Positions 11,559 through 21,962 of a stretch of DNA of 64,000 bases are shown here, piece after piece (position 1 is the stretch's first letter; each line of letters begins with the position of its first letter). Under the pieces are notes generated by a model that was given only the letters and a program-made list of their open reading frames with translations, was not told where the DNA came from and ran no database searches. The position numbers and the translations under genes are program-made. Source of the DNA: Choanephora cucurbitarum (lineage: Eukaryota; Mucoromycota; Mucoromycetes; Mucorales; Choanephoraceae); NCBI GenBank assembly GCA_025331435.1, contig JAIWNI010000018.1:356860-420859 (forward strand). The letters run 5' to 3'.

Positions 11559-12587
11559 AGACAAAAAAAAAGATTGAATGAACAGAAAATAAAAAAGGAG
11601 AAAAAGAAAGAAGAAAAGAAACACTCTATTATCTGCAGGTTTTTTTTTATTTTTATTTTGGTTTTTCATGGAAAACGGCAATTTGCATGCAAAAGGAAAA
11701 GGGTAGGCATGACATATGCTCTAAATTTAAGTAAACAAAAAAGCAAATACAACAGGCTATTAGTTTCATTTCTTTTTTGATGTATGATATTATTGCATTT
11801 TTATCATTATTTTCTTAAAACAAAATTCTGATTTGTATCACTCTTCTTGTTCTCTCCAGAAATGAACCGAGATTAGACACAAGACAAGAAAAAAAAAATG
11901 GGGTTTGGTGTTCGCTTATTAAGCAGGCAGTTTTCTTTTTCATCCAGCGCGTTGTTCGCTATTAAGGTCTTAGAGTCATATTACGTACAGTCAAAACCTA
12001 ACTTTACAAAACAGAGCTTTTGTTAGGAAATCTGTATTTGTTTATCTGTTTTTATTTTTGAAAGGTAAAAAAAAACTATTTAGTCTTTTTTTGGTGCAGC
12101 TATTTCATCATGTTAATAAGAAGGAATTTTGCTTAACTGACGTGGCTATCTTTTCTGCAATCACTCTTCTTCTTACTTGCGCACTTGTTCTCCAAATGAA
12201 GAAAGTCAAGTAAAAGAAAAAAAAACATATATATTAGCTGAAAAGGACATCTCTCTCATAAAGTTTCTCTTGTACTCAATTCAATCTTAGCTAATCCACA
12301 TAAACCCTATCCGTTTCACCTCTACCAAAATAATCAATTCTTTTTTGATACCAATGGAAAACCTATTCATCCTAAAAGTCAAAAATTTTGTAGCCTGGCT
12401 GTCAAAAGCCTTTCTGTAATTCAAGCATCATAAAAGGGGCAACATTGTACGACTTTTTCTTTTAGACTTTAGCTCTTCATCTTACATCATATCAATAAAC
12501 TCAAGTAAAAGAAGCCTACTTTAAAACATTTAAACATCTATCCCTTGTGTTAATTTATAATAACTTTGTTTGTTTATCTACAAAGCA
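11559..12587. other. Intergenic, AT-rich
   Basis: About 1 kb between the divergent hypothetical genes. T/A-rich, with several poly-A and poly-T tracts. A 21-codon ATG frame at 12355 (MENLFILKVKNF...) lies in the presumed leader of the next small open frame and might be an upstream ORF; nothing else was recognised. Confidence 0.4.
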
Positions 12588-12782
12588 ATGATTAGACAAT
12601 CAAATCCTATTTCTTGTCCTACCTCTTCACTACTCACCAATTATGACAGAAACAAGCTCTTAAAGCTGCAACGTGTTACAAAGATGATGCATGATGATGT
12701 GTGTGTGTTCCTGATCCAATTTTCGGATAGTGCAACAGGTCAATTTAATTCAGGGAGAAAAGAAAAGTTTCGTTCTTCTTAA
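12588..12782 (+). CDS. Possible 64-residue small protein, unknown
   Basis: ATG at 12588 follows a T/A-rich leader typical of this window and opens a 64-codon frame: MIRQSNPISCPTSSLLTNYD, then a basic stretch NKLLKLQRVTKMMHDDV, ending KFRSS. No domain, signal peptide or membrane helix recognised. The N-terminal 45 residues look more protein-like than chance frames nearby, but the ORF is short and may be random. Confidence 0.28.
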   Translation: MIRQSNPISCPTSSLLTNYDRNKLLKLQRVTKMMHDDVCVFLIQFSDSATGQFNSGRKEKFRSS

Positions 12783-13482
12783 AGTTTTGTCATACAGTTG
12801 CTCTCTCAAAATCAGATGCATCATATAAATGCGCTGAAAGCATTACAGTACAAGTAGAATTGAACTGTGTCTTGATACAATATACAAAGTATTTCACACA
12901 AGATGCATCATGTTCTTTTGTTTCATCTTGTAAATGTTTTAAGATAGCAAGGCCCTCATAATTGAGTTGTAACTGACTCTATGACTCATTTTCGGATTGA
13001 GTTAGCCTGTGCCTTCTCGTCAAGACGAAAATACGAATACTTTTGTTTGGTTGACTGTGAAGACATCGATATTCTGCAGAAAATACACTGCTTGATTACG
13101 GAGCAAGACGTGCTATACTAATTCAATCTAAAAGCAGATGATAAATTAAGAGAATGAGGGATACATGACTAATTCTTGACTGAATTTCTATCAACTAAGA
13201 CCTAAAACGCTATATTTGGTCAATTATTTGGAGGGTAGACACTATTCTGTCATGACATTTTTTCAGCAGAAAGTAACAATTGAAAGATGTAGACTGTCAT
13301 TGTTTTTTTTAATCAGATCATATCTTGTACCCTGTGTTGAGTGGGTTTCTTTGATTTATTTATAAATAAAAGATGCATATACAGATATCTGCTAATAGAC
13401 AAAGTGGGAAAAGAAGATATGTCAGCTAAATGGAAATGTGATGAAAGAAAAAAGGTTTATAATGGTTAGATTAGAATAAAGC
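12783..13482. other. Intergenic, nothing recognised
   Basis: About 700 bases of AT-rich sequence containing the 3' side of the RPS3 gene. No open frame or repeat on either strand that I can support. Confidence 0.4.
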
Positions 13483-14705
13483 TTAAGCTTCGACAGGCTC
13501 AGCGGCAGCAGGAGCAGGTCTGAAGTCTTGAGCAGTGGGTTCAAGGATAGGGGTTTCATCCTTGGGTTCGAGGATGGTAACGATATCAGGAAGAGTTTGC
13601 TTGGGACCGTTACGACCAGTGGGGTCGCTGTCCAACATAATCTTGACCTTGATACCCAAGACACCTTGACGCAAGTCAACGTGACGAACGGCGGTGGTAA
13701 TGAATTCACGGGCAGGGTTACCAGAGTGGATCATGAAACCATCGGCGAACTTCATGGCCTTAGCACGGGCAGCACGAACCTTACCAGAGACAACAACTTC
13801 ACAACCCTTAGCACCAGATTCCATAACGAAACGGACAACACCGTAACAGGCACTAATAAAAAAAGAAATAAGTTAGTCACTTTATTCTATACAAATTATT
13901 TCCTTCTTCAAACTTACCGACGGACAGCCAAACCGTTAAGAAGCTTGAACTTGACAGACTCACATTGAGCAATGGCACAGAGACCACGGTTTTGAACACG
14001 TTCAGCGTAAAGTTCAACAGCATTTTCAGGGAACTTGAAACGCTTTTGAACAAGGGTGGTCAATTCACGAATACGACGACCCTTTTCACCGAGAACCTTT
14101 TGGGTGTGGGTGGCACGGATGATGATTCTATTTAACACAACGATCAATATACTGTAATTGCCAACATGACTCTAAAAGATCTTACTCGGTACGGGCAGGA
14201 GTGACACGGACTTCAACACCAGCATAACCTTCTTCGGCGAGCTCACGAGTGAAGAATTCGTTCAATTCAGCATAGAAGACACCGTCAGCGACCTAGATAA
14301 TAGATAACAATCAATGAACAATGCTCTGCTGATTCAATCAAAAAGTTGTCGGGTGGAATAGTGAATAAAGATGAGTTAATGATGCGTCCAGTGCTTTTGT
14401 CGATGTGATTGTGGATTCATGTGAAAGCAAAAATCCATAAAGATCCAATCGATGTCTGCATCTGCTCATGCACACAAACACATGCACACGAACACATCTC
14501 AACGCTCATCTCAAAGGGGTGAATGTGTAGAGGTGGATATTTGTATAAATGATTTCGTCAGAAAAAAAGGTGATCTCAACTTACGAACTATAGAAACAAA
14601 AGTAGAATGTTTTTTTCTTGTTAATCAATCCATCCATTTATGTTTGCTTAATCTTTTAGCTTTGCAATCCATTACCTTTCTCTTCTTGGAAATTTGAGCA
14701 GCCAT
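13483..14705 (-). CDS. RPS3: 40S ribosomal protein uS3 (RPS3), four exons
   Basis: Component of the small ribosomal subunit near the mRNA entry channel. Exons on the minus strand: 14705-14676 ([10 protein letters not shown]), 14292-14186, 14127-13918 and 13852-13483, 238 residues, as in other fungi (about 240). Exon 2 carries [14 protein letters not shown] and VRVTPARTE; exon 3 holds the KH domain with the GxxG loop ([10 protein letters not shown]) and [14 protein letters not shown]; exon 4 holds the C-terminal S3 domain ([41 protein letters not shown]) and an Ala/Pro-rich tail. All junctions are GT-AG and in phase. The first intron (14293-14675, 383 nt) is much longer than the other two (58 and 65 nt), as often in ribosomal protein genes. 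Confidence 0.96.
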
Positions 14706-15969
14706 GGACATATCTGTGGTTACTTTTCTTTAAAAGGGAGGGATGTATAGATTTGGCAGCTTTGTTTGCTAGTTTAGCGTCTGGGCTGCACTAGAAGTGG
14801 GGGGACATTGAAATTTGGGGGTGAAGATTCCATGCATAACTTAGCGTCTTTCTAAATTGAGAAATTAACTATCGGACCTTTCTTGACCCGATCCGAACAA
14901 CTAGTGAATTAGGGTCTTCATCATTTCAAGCATGGCAGATAATCTTAATTAGACAACATGTAACTTATTAAGCAATTTTTTTTCTTGTAAGAGATTAGAC
15001 TTATTGATTGATAACTACGAATACAAAAATGATTTGTGTTTCGCAACCTACAATTTGCTCAAACAAAGCTGAGATAAAGAGGTTTTACGCTAAGCCCTTT
15101 AGCTTTTCTTTCTAGTTAAAGTAGGCAATGTATCAAAATGGTGTTTGGCTGTCAATTCCAAAACAACCCCAAAAGATTGGCAGAACTCACAAAAGAAAAA
15201 AAGCCTGGTATAGAGCCCAGCATTGTGTATGGCTTCAGTCACAAGGCGAAAGCTAGAAGTAAATTTGACGAAAATCTTTAGAGGCACTTTACGTAAGAAA
15301 CAGGCTTGGTCGAACAAGTTTAAACGGTTAGTCTGTGGGCTACTTGTTAATAAATGCATCTACACTAGGTTTATGCAACGATTTAAAGATTCTAAGCTTA
15401 ATATCTATAGTTGCCATAAAACAAACAGCACTAGTTATCACTAGATAATGATTTTCTATCCCTACAATTGTCAACTTTGTTTTTTGGATTCTATATCAAT
15501 TGAGAAAACCATGAATGAGAACTGAACAAACACTTGATAAGAGAGAAGGTGTTTTGCATGATCTCTTCTTGTTCTATAACAAGTAAAATAAATCAAAAAT
15601 GAATATAGCTGCTGACGTTACTCACCACAATCTAGCTGTTGACAGGATAAGATTTGAAACGAACTTTTGGCTTGTTTTGCTTCTTGCTTATATGATAACC
15701 ACTTATATCTGTCAAAAGTCGAATAGGTAAATTAACTGCAGAACGCGGAGAATGAAATACTATAGGTGTTGAATGTACCTAAAAAAAGAAAGCTCAGCCT
15801 TGTGCTAGAATGAATTATGTTAATTAAACTGAACGATGTCGGGTCTGTCATTTTGACCAAACTTAAAGTAGACTAGCTTTGCTCCTTTTTTGTTTTATTC
15901 TAGTATTTCAACATTGCATTTATTTGTATTTCTTTTCCTCTTTGTTCTATCTTCCCTTCATAAACAAAA
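14706..15969. other. RPS3 upstream region and intergenic
   Basis: Divergent promoter space between RPS3 (minus) and the small coiled-coil gene (plus). The segment 15106-15360 has a protein-like reading on the plus strand (NNPKRLAELTKEKKPGIEPS) that stops soon after; it may be a fragment of a decayed gene, but support is weak. The 3' end is a T-rich leader for the gene at 15970. Confidence 0.35.
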
Positions 15970-16185
15970 ATGTCCATTGCTACTGAAACTAATCAAAACC
16001 AACCCATTCAATATGACTCTGATACACTGGTAACAAATGAGCAGCAATTACGTGAAGAAATTGCTGCCCTGAAAAGAGAAGAAGAAAAGCTGAAGGAAAT
16101 GGACGAGAAGCTCAAGCATGACATCGAAATCATACATGAAAAGAGAAATGTAGCTGCCGCTACAGGAAGCCTAGGTGATGATTAG
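15970..16185 (+). CDS. Small coiled-coil protein, 71 residues
   Basis: ATG with a good context (ACAAAAATGTCC) behind a T/C-rich leader. The protein starts MSIATETNQNQPIQYDSD; residues ~25-60 form a charged heptad-rich helix (EQQLREEIAALKREEEKLK, then EMDEKLKHDIEIIHEKR), and it ends AAATGSLGDD. This is a clear single coiled coil with an acidic tail. No family recognised; small fungal kinetochore, vesicle-tether or mitochondrial assembly subunits have this architecture, but nothing here tells them apart. Stop TAG at 16183, followed by an A-rich 3' region. Confidence 0.6.
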   Translation: MSIATETNQNQPIQYDSDTLVTNEQQLREEIAALKREEEKLKEMDEKLKHDIEIIHEKRNVAAATGSLGDD

Positions 16186-17051
16186 CCGCAACGCCTCCTC
16201 TTTTCATATAACAAAGATCCAATAAAGCATCAGAAACAGCAACAACAACCCTACCAGTACTCATAGCCTCAACTCATTTATTTGTTTATACATTATTAAA
16301 AAGAAATCAGGAGTAGACTGATTGACTTATACCAAAGTTAATTTAATCGAATAATTTACAAATTAATATTGATTTGGTTTCAATTCATCAATAAGTTTTA
16401 CCTGTTACAATTACCGTTATTTTAAGTGATTGTACATATATACGCTGAAATAGAGATGAATGTTTTCAATTATCTGAATAGACAGGCTAGACATAAGTAC
16501 CAGTTGTATCTTACCTAGTTTCGTGCGATCTGCTAATTTATGTCTCAAGCAACGATAAAAATTTGGGGATGCGAACGATATTAGCATCCCCCTTTCGCAC
16601 TTTTCAGAGACCAAAATAAGGCTACAAAGGCTAAAGCAGCGCATCTAAATGTGCGAAATGGGAATAATGATATCGTTTGCTTCCTCATATTTCTGTCGTT
16701 TTAGACAATCATAAAATTGCTTCTATCCGTTCGTTACAGATAAAGAATACAAAACTATGATTTGGGCAATAAATGTATCTCTCTACTCGGGAATTATAGA
16801 ACTTTCCAAAGGAAGGCCCTGAGATGAAAAGAAGTATAAATTAAGTGTATAATGAAGGAGAAAACAAAGAAAGGCTCATATAAGGATTGCAACTGTTCAG
16901 AAGCCTCTTATTACTTTTAGCCATGTTAGGCTGGCTGAAAAGAGAAGAAGCACACTGACTCATGGTTGATAATACTCACAAACAGACTTGCTAATCCGAA
17001 CTCAAAATACAAAGTAAACGAAGACAAAGAAAAAAAAGTTAAGAATATACG
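16186..17051. other. Intergenic with an imperfect inverted repeat
   Basis: No gene recognised. GGGGATGC at 16565-16572 and GCATCCCC at 16584-16591 can pair. A wider imperfect inverted repeat pairs 16571-16600 with 16651-16680 (about 22 of 30 positions). The rest is AT-rich. Confidence 0.45.
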
Positions 17052-17203
17052 CACCCTTAAATAGAGCGACTATTGTAGAGAAATGCACTCTTATACTGAG
17101 CATTCTTTAAAATCGAATGGTATTTTAGCGCTTGAAGTAATTTTCAAATTAAAGGATTGCTACTATTATATTAAGCATACTCTTAAGTCAAGCAACCAAT
17201 GTA
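17052..17203. repeat. MITE-like interspersed repeat, copy 1
   Basis: Read on the minus strand, 17203 starts TACATTGGTTGCTTGACTTA, and 17077 starts TACAATAGTCGCTCTATTTA, so two similar ends lie in the same orientation. The internal segment 17112-17177 matches, on the minus strand, the plus strand at about 34782-34848: shared blocks include GCAATCCTTT, TTGAAAATTACTT, AGCGCTAAAA and ACCATTC. The TA-start and lack of coding capacity suggest a non-autonomous Tc1/mariner-type element family. The transposase source is not identified. It lies about 360 bp upstream of the eEF3 start. Confidence 0.55.
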
Positions 17204-17559
17204 TTTAGAGCTGTTGCTTTTTTTTTGGTTGGGACACCCAAAATATCTGCCCTATTCTGCATTGCGTGTGACTACCTTCTTTCGTTGATCATTTATATTT
17301 GGCCAGTACACCTGCGGAGTTTGGCGATAGAGCAGAAACAAAACAAAACAAATTTTTTTATATCTAATTTTTTTCAATCTCTTCGCTTTATCTCTTCCAC
17401 TTCTCCCCCTTTTTTTTTTCTTTTCTAAACCTCAATAAGAACTATCTTTGGCTGCTTTAGACCCAAAGCTCTTTTTCTTTCTTGTAAACCAGTTTCATCT
17501 TTCTGTCCATTCTCTATTCAATTCTGCATATATTCTTTTGCAAGAAAGACGAACAATAA

Positions 17560-20500
17560 ATGATGGTTTCCGCTACTAGTGAACAAGCAACCATGGTTGC
17601 TGACCTTCTCAGCAAAATCAATACTGCGCCTACCTCTGAAGAAGTTGAGCAAGCTGCTCAAGATCTCGCTAAGCTCGTTCAATCCAAAGGTATGATTATG
17701 ATTAAGACATATGGTATTATCGACAAGTTCCTTGCTTCTATCAAAAACAAGAAGTCTGGTTTGGAACGTGAGGGTGGTCTTATTGGTTTCAACGCTATGG
17801 AGGAAGTCATGACTCATGAAATTGAACCCTTGTTGATCCAACACTTGGAGGTCTTTTTGGATCTTTATGCTGATAAGGGTGCTGTTGTTCAAGAAGCTGC
17901 TCAAACTGCTTCTCGTACTTTAGTTGACATGATCCCTCCTGAGGCTACTAAATCTCTTTTGCCTGTTTTGCTTAGAGGGATGGGTTATAACAGTAATGGC
18001 TCAAAGAAGTGGCAAACAAAGATTGGTGCTTTGAAGCTTTTGGAACGCTTTACCGAAAGAGCCCCTGAACAAATTGGTGAATGCTTGCCCGAGATTATCC
18101 CTGCAGTCTCTGATTGTCTTGCCGACACCAAGAAGGAAGTAGCTACTGTTGCTGAAAAGTCCATGTTGAAGGTTTGTTCTGTTGGTGGTAACCCTGACAT
18201 TTACCGTCATTTGAAGGATCTTGTGTTGTGTATGGGAAACCCTCAACATGTCACAGATACAATCGAGAAGCTTGCCCAAACTACCTTTGTTGCTGAAGTC
18301 AATGGTCCTACTTTGGCCATCATGGTGCCCCTCTTGACTCGTGCCTTGAATGAACGTTCCACCACTCTTTTACGTCAAACTGTTGTGATTACTGACAATT
18401 TGTGTAAGCTCGTTCGTGATCCTCGTACTGCCGCTCAATTTTTGCCTCAGTTGTATCCTGGTATTGATCGTCAAGCCGAAACTGCTGCCTTCCCTGAAAT
18501 CCGTGTTCTTGCTAACAAGGCTAAGCAAACATTGATTGCTGCTGGTGGTGCCAATGAAAAGCCTGCTGACGCTACTGATGTTTCCATCGAAGAAGCTACT
18601 GCTGCTTTCAAGAAGGCCGCTACTAAGGTTCAAGGTTTCCTTGACTCTTTCTTCCTTCCTTTCATCACCTACCTTGGTGTTATGGCTGCTGATCTTGCTC
18701 GCCAAGAGGCTTTCGTAAAAGACACTTGGACTAGCACATTCACACCTTACTTGAAGGCTTTTATCATGAAGTCTGATATTGGCGTCGTGATTGACGGTGC
18801 TTATAACGAAATTCATGATTTGTACAAGAAGCGTAACCCTGAAGTAGATGATAGTGCTATTGATGAACAAGAAGGCGAAGAAATTTGTAATGTTCAAGAC
18901 TTCTCTCTTGCTTATGGTACCCGTCTTCTGTTGAGTCACACTCGTCTCAAGTTGCATCGTGGTCAACGTTATGGTCTTTGTGGTCAAAACGGTGCTGGTA
19001 AGAGTACATTGATGAATGCCATCCACAACGGTAAAGTCGAAGGCTTCCCCTCAAAGGATCAAGTCCGTACTGCTTTGGTTGACTACAACTCTAATGCTGC
19101 TGACACTTCCTTGAAGATTGTTGACTATGTTGCTGCTGATCCTTCATTAAAGGACTTGCCTCGTGAAGAAATTGAAAAGTCTCTTCGTACCGTTGGTTTT
19201 GATGATGCTCGTTTGGATATGTCTGCCTCTGCTCTTTCTGGTGGTTGGAAGATGAAGCTTGAACTTGCTCGTGCTATTCTTACCAAGGCTGATATTCTCT
19301 TGTTGGATGAACCTACTAACCACTTGGATGTTGATAACATTAAATGGCTTGAAGACTATTTGAACGCTCAGTCTCAAGTTACCTGTCTTATTGTTTCTCA
19401 CGACTCTGGCTTCTTGGATAACGTTTGTACTCAAATCCTTCACTATGAAAAGAAGAAGCTCCGTTTGTACCATGGTAACCTGTCTGCTTTTGTCGAGGTC
19501 TACCCTGCTGCTCGTACATACTACACATTGGATGCTTCTACAGTTGAATTTACTTTCCCTAAGCCCTCTGTATTGCAAGGTGTCAGATCCAACACTAAAG
19601 CCATTCTCAAGATGACTGACTGTACTTATACCTATCCTGGCAACAAGAACCCCTCACTCATGAATGCTAGTGCTTCCCTCTCTCTTTCATCTCGTGTAGC
19701 TGTCGTTGGTCCCAACGGTGCTGGTAAGTCCACCATGATCAAGCTCTTGACTGGTGAAACCATTCCTCAAACTGGTGTTGTCTGGCGTCACCCTGCTCTC
19801 CGTATTGGTTACGTTGCTCAACATGCTTTCCATCACTTGGAACAACATCTTGAAAAGACACCCACTGATTACCTGCAATGGCGTTACTCTACTGGTGAAG
19901 ATAAGGAAGTAGCTGAGAAGGAAACTCGTGTCTGGTCTGATGAAGAAAAGGCTCAAATGGAAAAAATGATCTCTGTCAACGGTGAAGAACGTCAAATTGA
20001 GGCTTTGTTGGGTCGTACTAAGCTCAAGAAGACATTTCAATATGAAATTAAGTGGAAGAACAAGCTTCACAAGTTTAACAGCTGGTTCTCTCGTGAAAAG
20101 TTGCTTGAATTGGGTTTCCAGAAGTTGGTCCAACAATTCGATGACAAGGAAGCTTCTCGCGAAGGTCTCTTGTACCGTGAACTAAGCATGCCCCACATTC
20201 GTCAACACTTTGCCGATATTGGTCTTGATCCTGATATTGCTCAATACACTAAGATGGGTGCTCTTTCTGGTGGTCAAAAAGTCAAGGTTGTCATTGCTGC
20301 TGCTATGTGGAACAACTGTCACATGTTGGTTCTTGATGAACCTACTAACTTCTTGGATCGTGAAGCCTTGGGTGGTCTTGCTACTGCCATTCGCAAGTGG
20401 GAAGGTGCTGTCGTTATGATTTCTCACAGTACTGAATTTGTTGAAGCTTTGTGTCCTGAAAGTTGGAAGTTGGTTGCTGGTAAACTTTACAAGAGTGGTG

Positions 20501-20676
20501 TCTCTGCTGTTGAAGATGAAACCAAGATTGATGAAGAAAAGGTCAAGGCCAAGATTTCAAAGAAAAAGAAGAAGACCAGAAACGAATTGAAGCTTCAAGA
20601 AGAACGTCGTCGTGCTCGTCATCTCAAGTGGTTGATTGAAGGTGGCACCAAGGAGCCTGACACTGAAAGTGACTAA
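17560..20676 (+). CDS. TEF3: Translation elongation factor 3 (eEF3), ABC-F ATPase
   Basis: Fungal ribosome-bound ATPase that releases E-site tRNA during elongation. Single frame of 1,038 residues, close to the usual ~1,045. N-terminal HEAT repeats (~1-320) and a helical linker precede two ABC domains. Domain 1: Walker A GQNGAGKST (475-483), signature ALSGGWKMKLELARA (from 558), Walker B DILLLDEPTNHLD (from 578). Domain 2: Walker A GPNGAGKST (717-725), a chromodomain-like insert around 800-860 (LLGRTKLKKTFQYEIKW), signature ALSGGQKVKVVIAAA, Walker B MLVLDEPTNFLD (from 922). The C-terminal tail is basic (KISKKKKKTRNELK), as in the family. Codon use is highly biased. The ATG at 17560 is followed by a second in-frame ATG; either is possible. 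No introns. Convergent with the LACTB2-like gene. Confidence 0.97.
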   Translation: MMVSATSEQATMVADLLSKINTAPTSEEVEQAAQDLAKLVQSKGMIMIKTYGIIDKFLASIKNKKSGLEREGGLIGFNAMEEVMTHEIEPLLIQHLEVFLDLYADKGAVVQEAAQTASRTLVDMIPPEATKSLLPVLLRGMGYNSNGSKKWQTKIGALKLLERFTERAPEQIGECLPEIIPAVSDCLADTKKEVATVAEKSMLKVCSVGGNPDIYRHLKDLVLCMGNPQHVTDTIEKLAQTTFVAEVNGPTLAIMVPLLTRALNERSTTLLRQTVVITDNLCKLVRDPRTAAQFLPQLYPGIDRQAETAAFPEIRVLANKAKQTLIAAGGANEKPADATDVSIEEATAAFKKAATKVQGFLDSFFLPFITYLGVMAADLARQEAFVKDTWTSTFTPYLKAFIMKSDIGVVIDGAYNEIHDLYKKRNPEVDDSAIDEQEGEEICNVQDFSLAYGTRLLLSHTRLKLHRGQRYGLCGQNGAGKSTLMNAIHNGKVEGFPSKDQVRTALVDYNSNAADTSLKIVDYVAADPSLKDLPREEIEKSLRTVGFDDARLDMSASALSGGWKMKLELARAILTKADILLLDEPTNHLDVDNIKWLEDYLNAQSQVTCLIVSHDSGFLDNVCTQILHYEKKKLRLYHGNLSAFVEVYPAARTYYTLDASTVEFTFPKPSVLQGVRSNTKAILKMTDCTYTYPGNKNPSLMNASASLSLSSRVAVVGPNGAGKSTMIKLLTGETIPQTGVVWRHPALRIGYVAQHAFHHLEQHLEKTPTDYLQWRYSTGEDKEVAEKETRVWSDEEKAQMEKMISVNGEERQIEALLGRTKLKKTFQYEIKWKNKLHKFNSWFSREKLLELGFQKLVQQFDDKEASREGLLYRELSMPHIRQHFADIGLDPDIAQYTKMGALSGGQKVKVVIAAAMWNNCHMLVLDEPTNFLDREALGGLATAIRKWEGAVVMISHSTEFVEALCPESWKLVAGKLYKSGVSAVEDETKIDEEKVKAKISKKKKKTRNELKLQEERRRARHLKWLIEGGTKEPDTESD

Positions 20677-20691
20677 GAGCATTAGGTGTGC

Positions 20692-20732
20692 ATATGACAC
20701 ACATACATACACACACATATACACATATATCA
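20692..20732. repeat. CA/TA-rich simple repeat in eEF3 3' region
   Basis: Alternating ACACAT/ATACAC units lie just after the eEF3 stop codon, probably in its 3' UTR. Poly-A signals for both convergent genes fall in the following ~100 bases (AATAAA near 20828). Confidence 0.6.
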
Positions 20733-20886
20733 ACATCATCAACTGCAATCAAAATCTTATTTGCGATAATTTATACACTTGTTTAACTTCATTATCATCT
20801 GTTTTTTGCATTATATAGAAACCAATTTAATAAAAAAAAAATAGAATTTGTTCAATTTAAATCTGTAATACATAATCCTTTCATTA

Positions 20887-21962
20887 TTACAATTTACTGA
20901 TGGTATGTATATCACCAATATATCTCCACTTCTCGTGCAAAACATCCACAACATTAGCAGAATTGTATGGATCAATTCCCTTAGCTTTCACAAATCTCTC
21001 TGGATAAACCAATTCTGCTTTACCATCAGAAAACAATTTGATGAGGTGGAGTCCAACGACTATAGCTGCTGAAATGAGAATGTAGCCTTCGAGTTTCTTT
21101 TTTGCATTGTTGCTTGTTGCTTCTACTATATTGTATGCAGACATAGGGGTATCTTTGTTTTGAATCATTGTGTCTATAATAAGTTTTTCTTTGGCTAATC
21201 GCATCGAGAAATATTGGTCTATTTTCTGCAAGCTGTCTTCTACAACCTGTCCATGGCCTGGATAAAGACGGCTTGGATTGAGGTTTCTAATGTGCTGCAG
21301 ACTGTTCATGTATTCCTTGAGATCGTCAAATGCAACCGAGCCATGGCCAAGAATACAGTCTGCAGTGAACAGTACTTTCTCTTGCTCAAGATAGAAAGAG
21401 CAATGGTCTTCGCAATGACCAGGCGTATGCATCACGCGCACATGTGTATCTTGATCTATTTCAAAAAGCTGACCATCTTTGAGATCAATCAATTCAGCTG
21501 AAGTCGGAAATGTTGTCATGTATTTCAAGAGCCGTGCATCTTCGCTGAGAGGATACTTGTGTACCTGTATTTTTCGGTTTTTGTTCAGTTCGGATGTCAA
21601 AATGTCATTCAAGCCGCCCCAATGATCCTTGTGGCCATGAGATATCAAGATGTCAGATATATAGGCATTGGGATGAATCGATTGAAGAGATCTAATAAGA
21701 AGTGGCACATAACCTGGGTGTCCATCACCACAATCAATCAATACTTTACGTTGACCAAGACCAACAAGATAAGTATTTGTTCCTGTTTGATGAAGATAGA
21801 TAAGTTTTTTGATCAATTAACTTCCTTTTTTTTTTTTAATCATCTCCAACCTTGAAGGGTAAATACTCCAGGATTCAGACCCATTACTCTCCAAACTCTA
21901 TCAGAAAGTTGCTCGAAATCAGGTAGAACTGGGAGATTGGATTGTACTGAAGCTTCAGCCAT
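20887..21962 (-). CDS. LACTB2-like metallo-beta-lactamase-fold hydrolase (two exons)
   Basis: Probable metal-dependent hydrolase; the animal homologue LACTB2 is a mitochondrial endoribonuclease, so an RNase or thioester-hydrolase role is possible here. Exons 21962-21851 and 21782-20887 give 335 residues. The join rebuilds the family-typical NPGVFTLQGTNTYLVG. The donor is an unusual GTTGGA; the acceptor is AAACAG. Metal site: SHGHKDHWGG (His86, His88, Asp90, His91), then HTPGHCEDHCSFYL, FTADCILGHGS and LYPGHGQVV, all in the expected order for a glyoxalase-II-like lactamase-B fold. A C-terminal winged-helix-like region (~230-290) follows, as in LACTB2. No clear targeting peptide; the N-terminus is MAEASVQSNLPVLPDFEQLS. 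Convergent with eEF3, 210 bases apart. Confidence 0.85.

Noticed and set aside
18370..19026. 218-codon open frame opposite eEF3
   Set aside because: Same reason: the strongly biased codon use of eEF3 keeps antisense frames open. No independent support.
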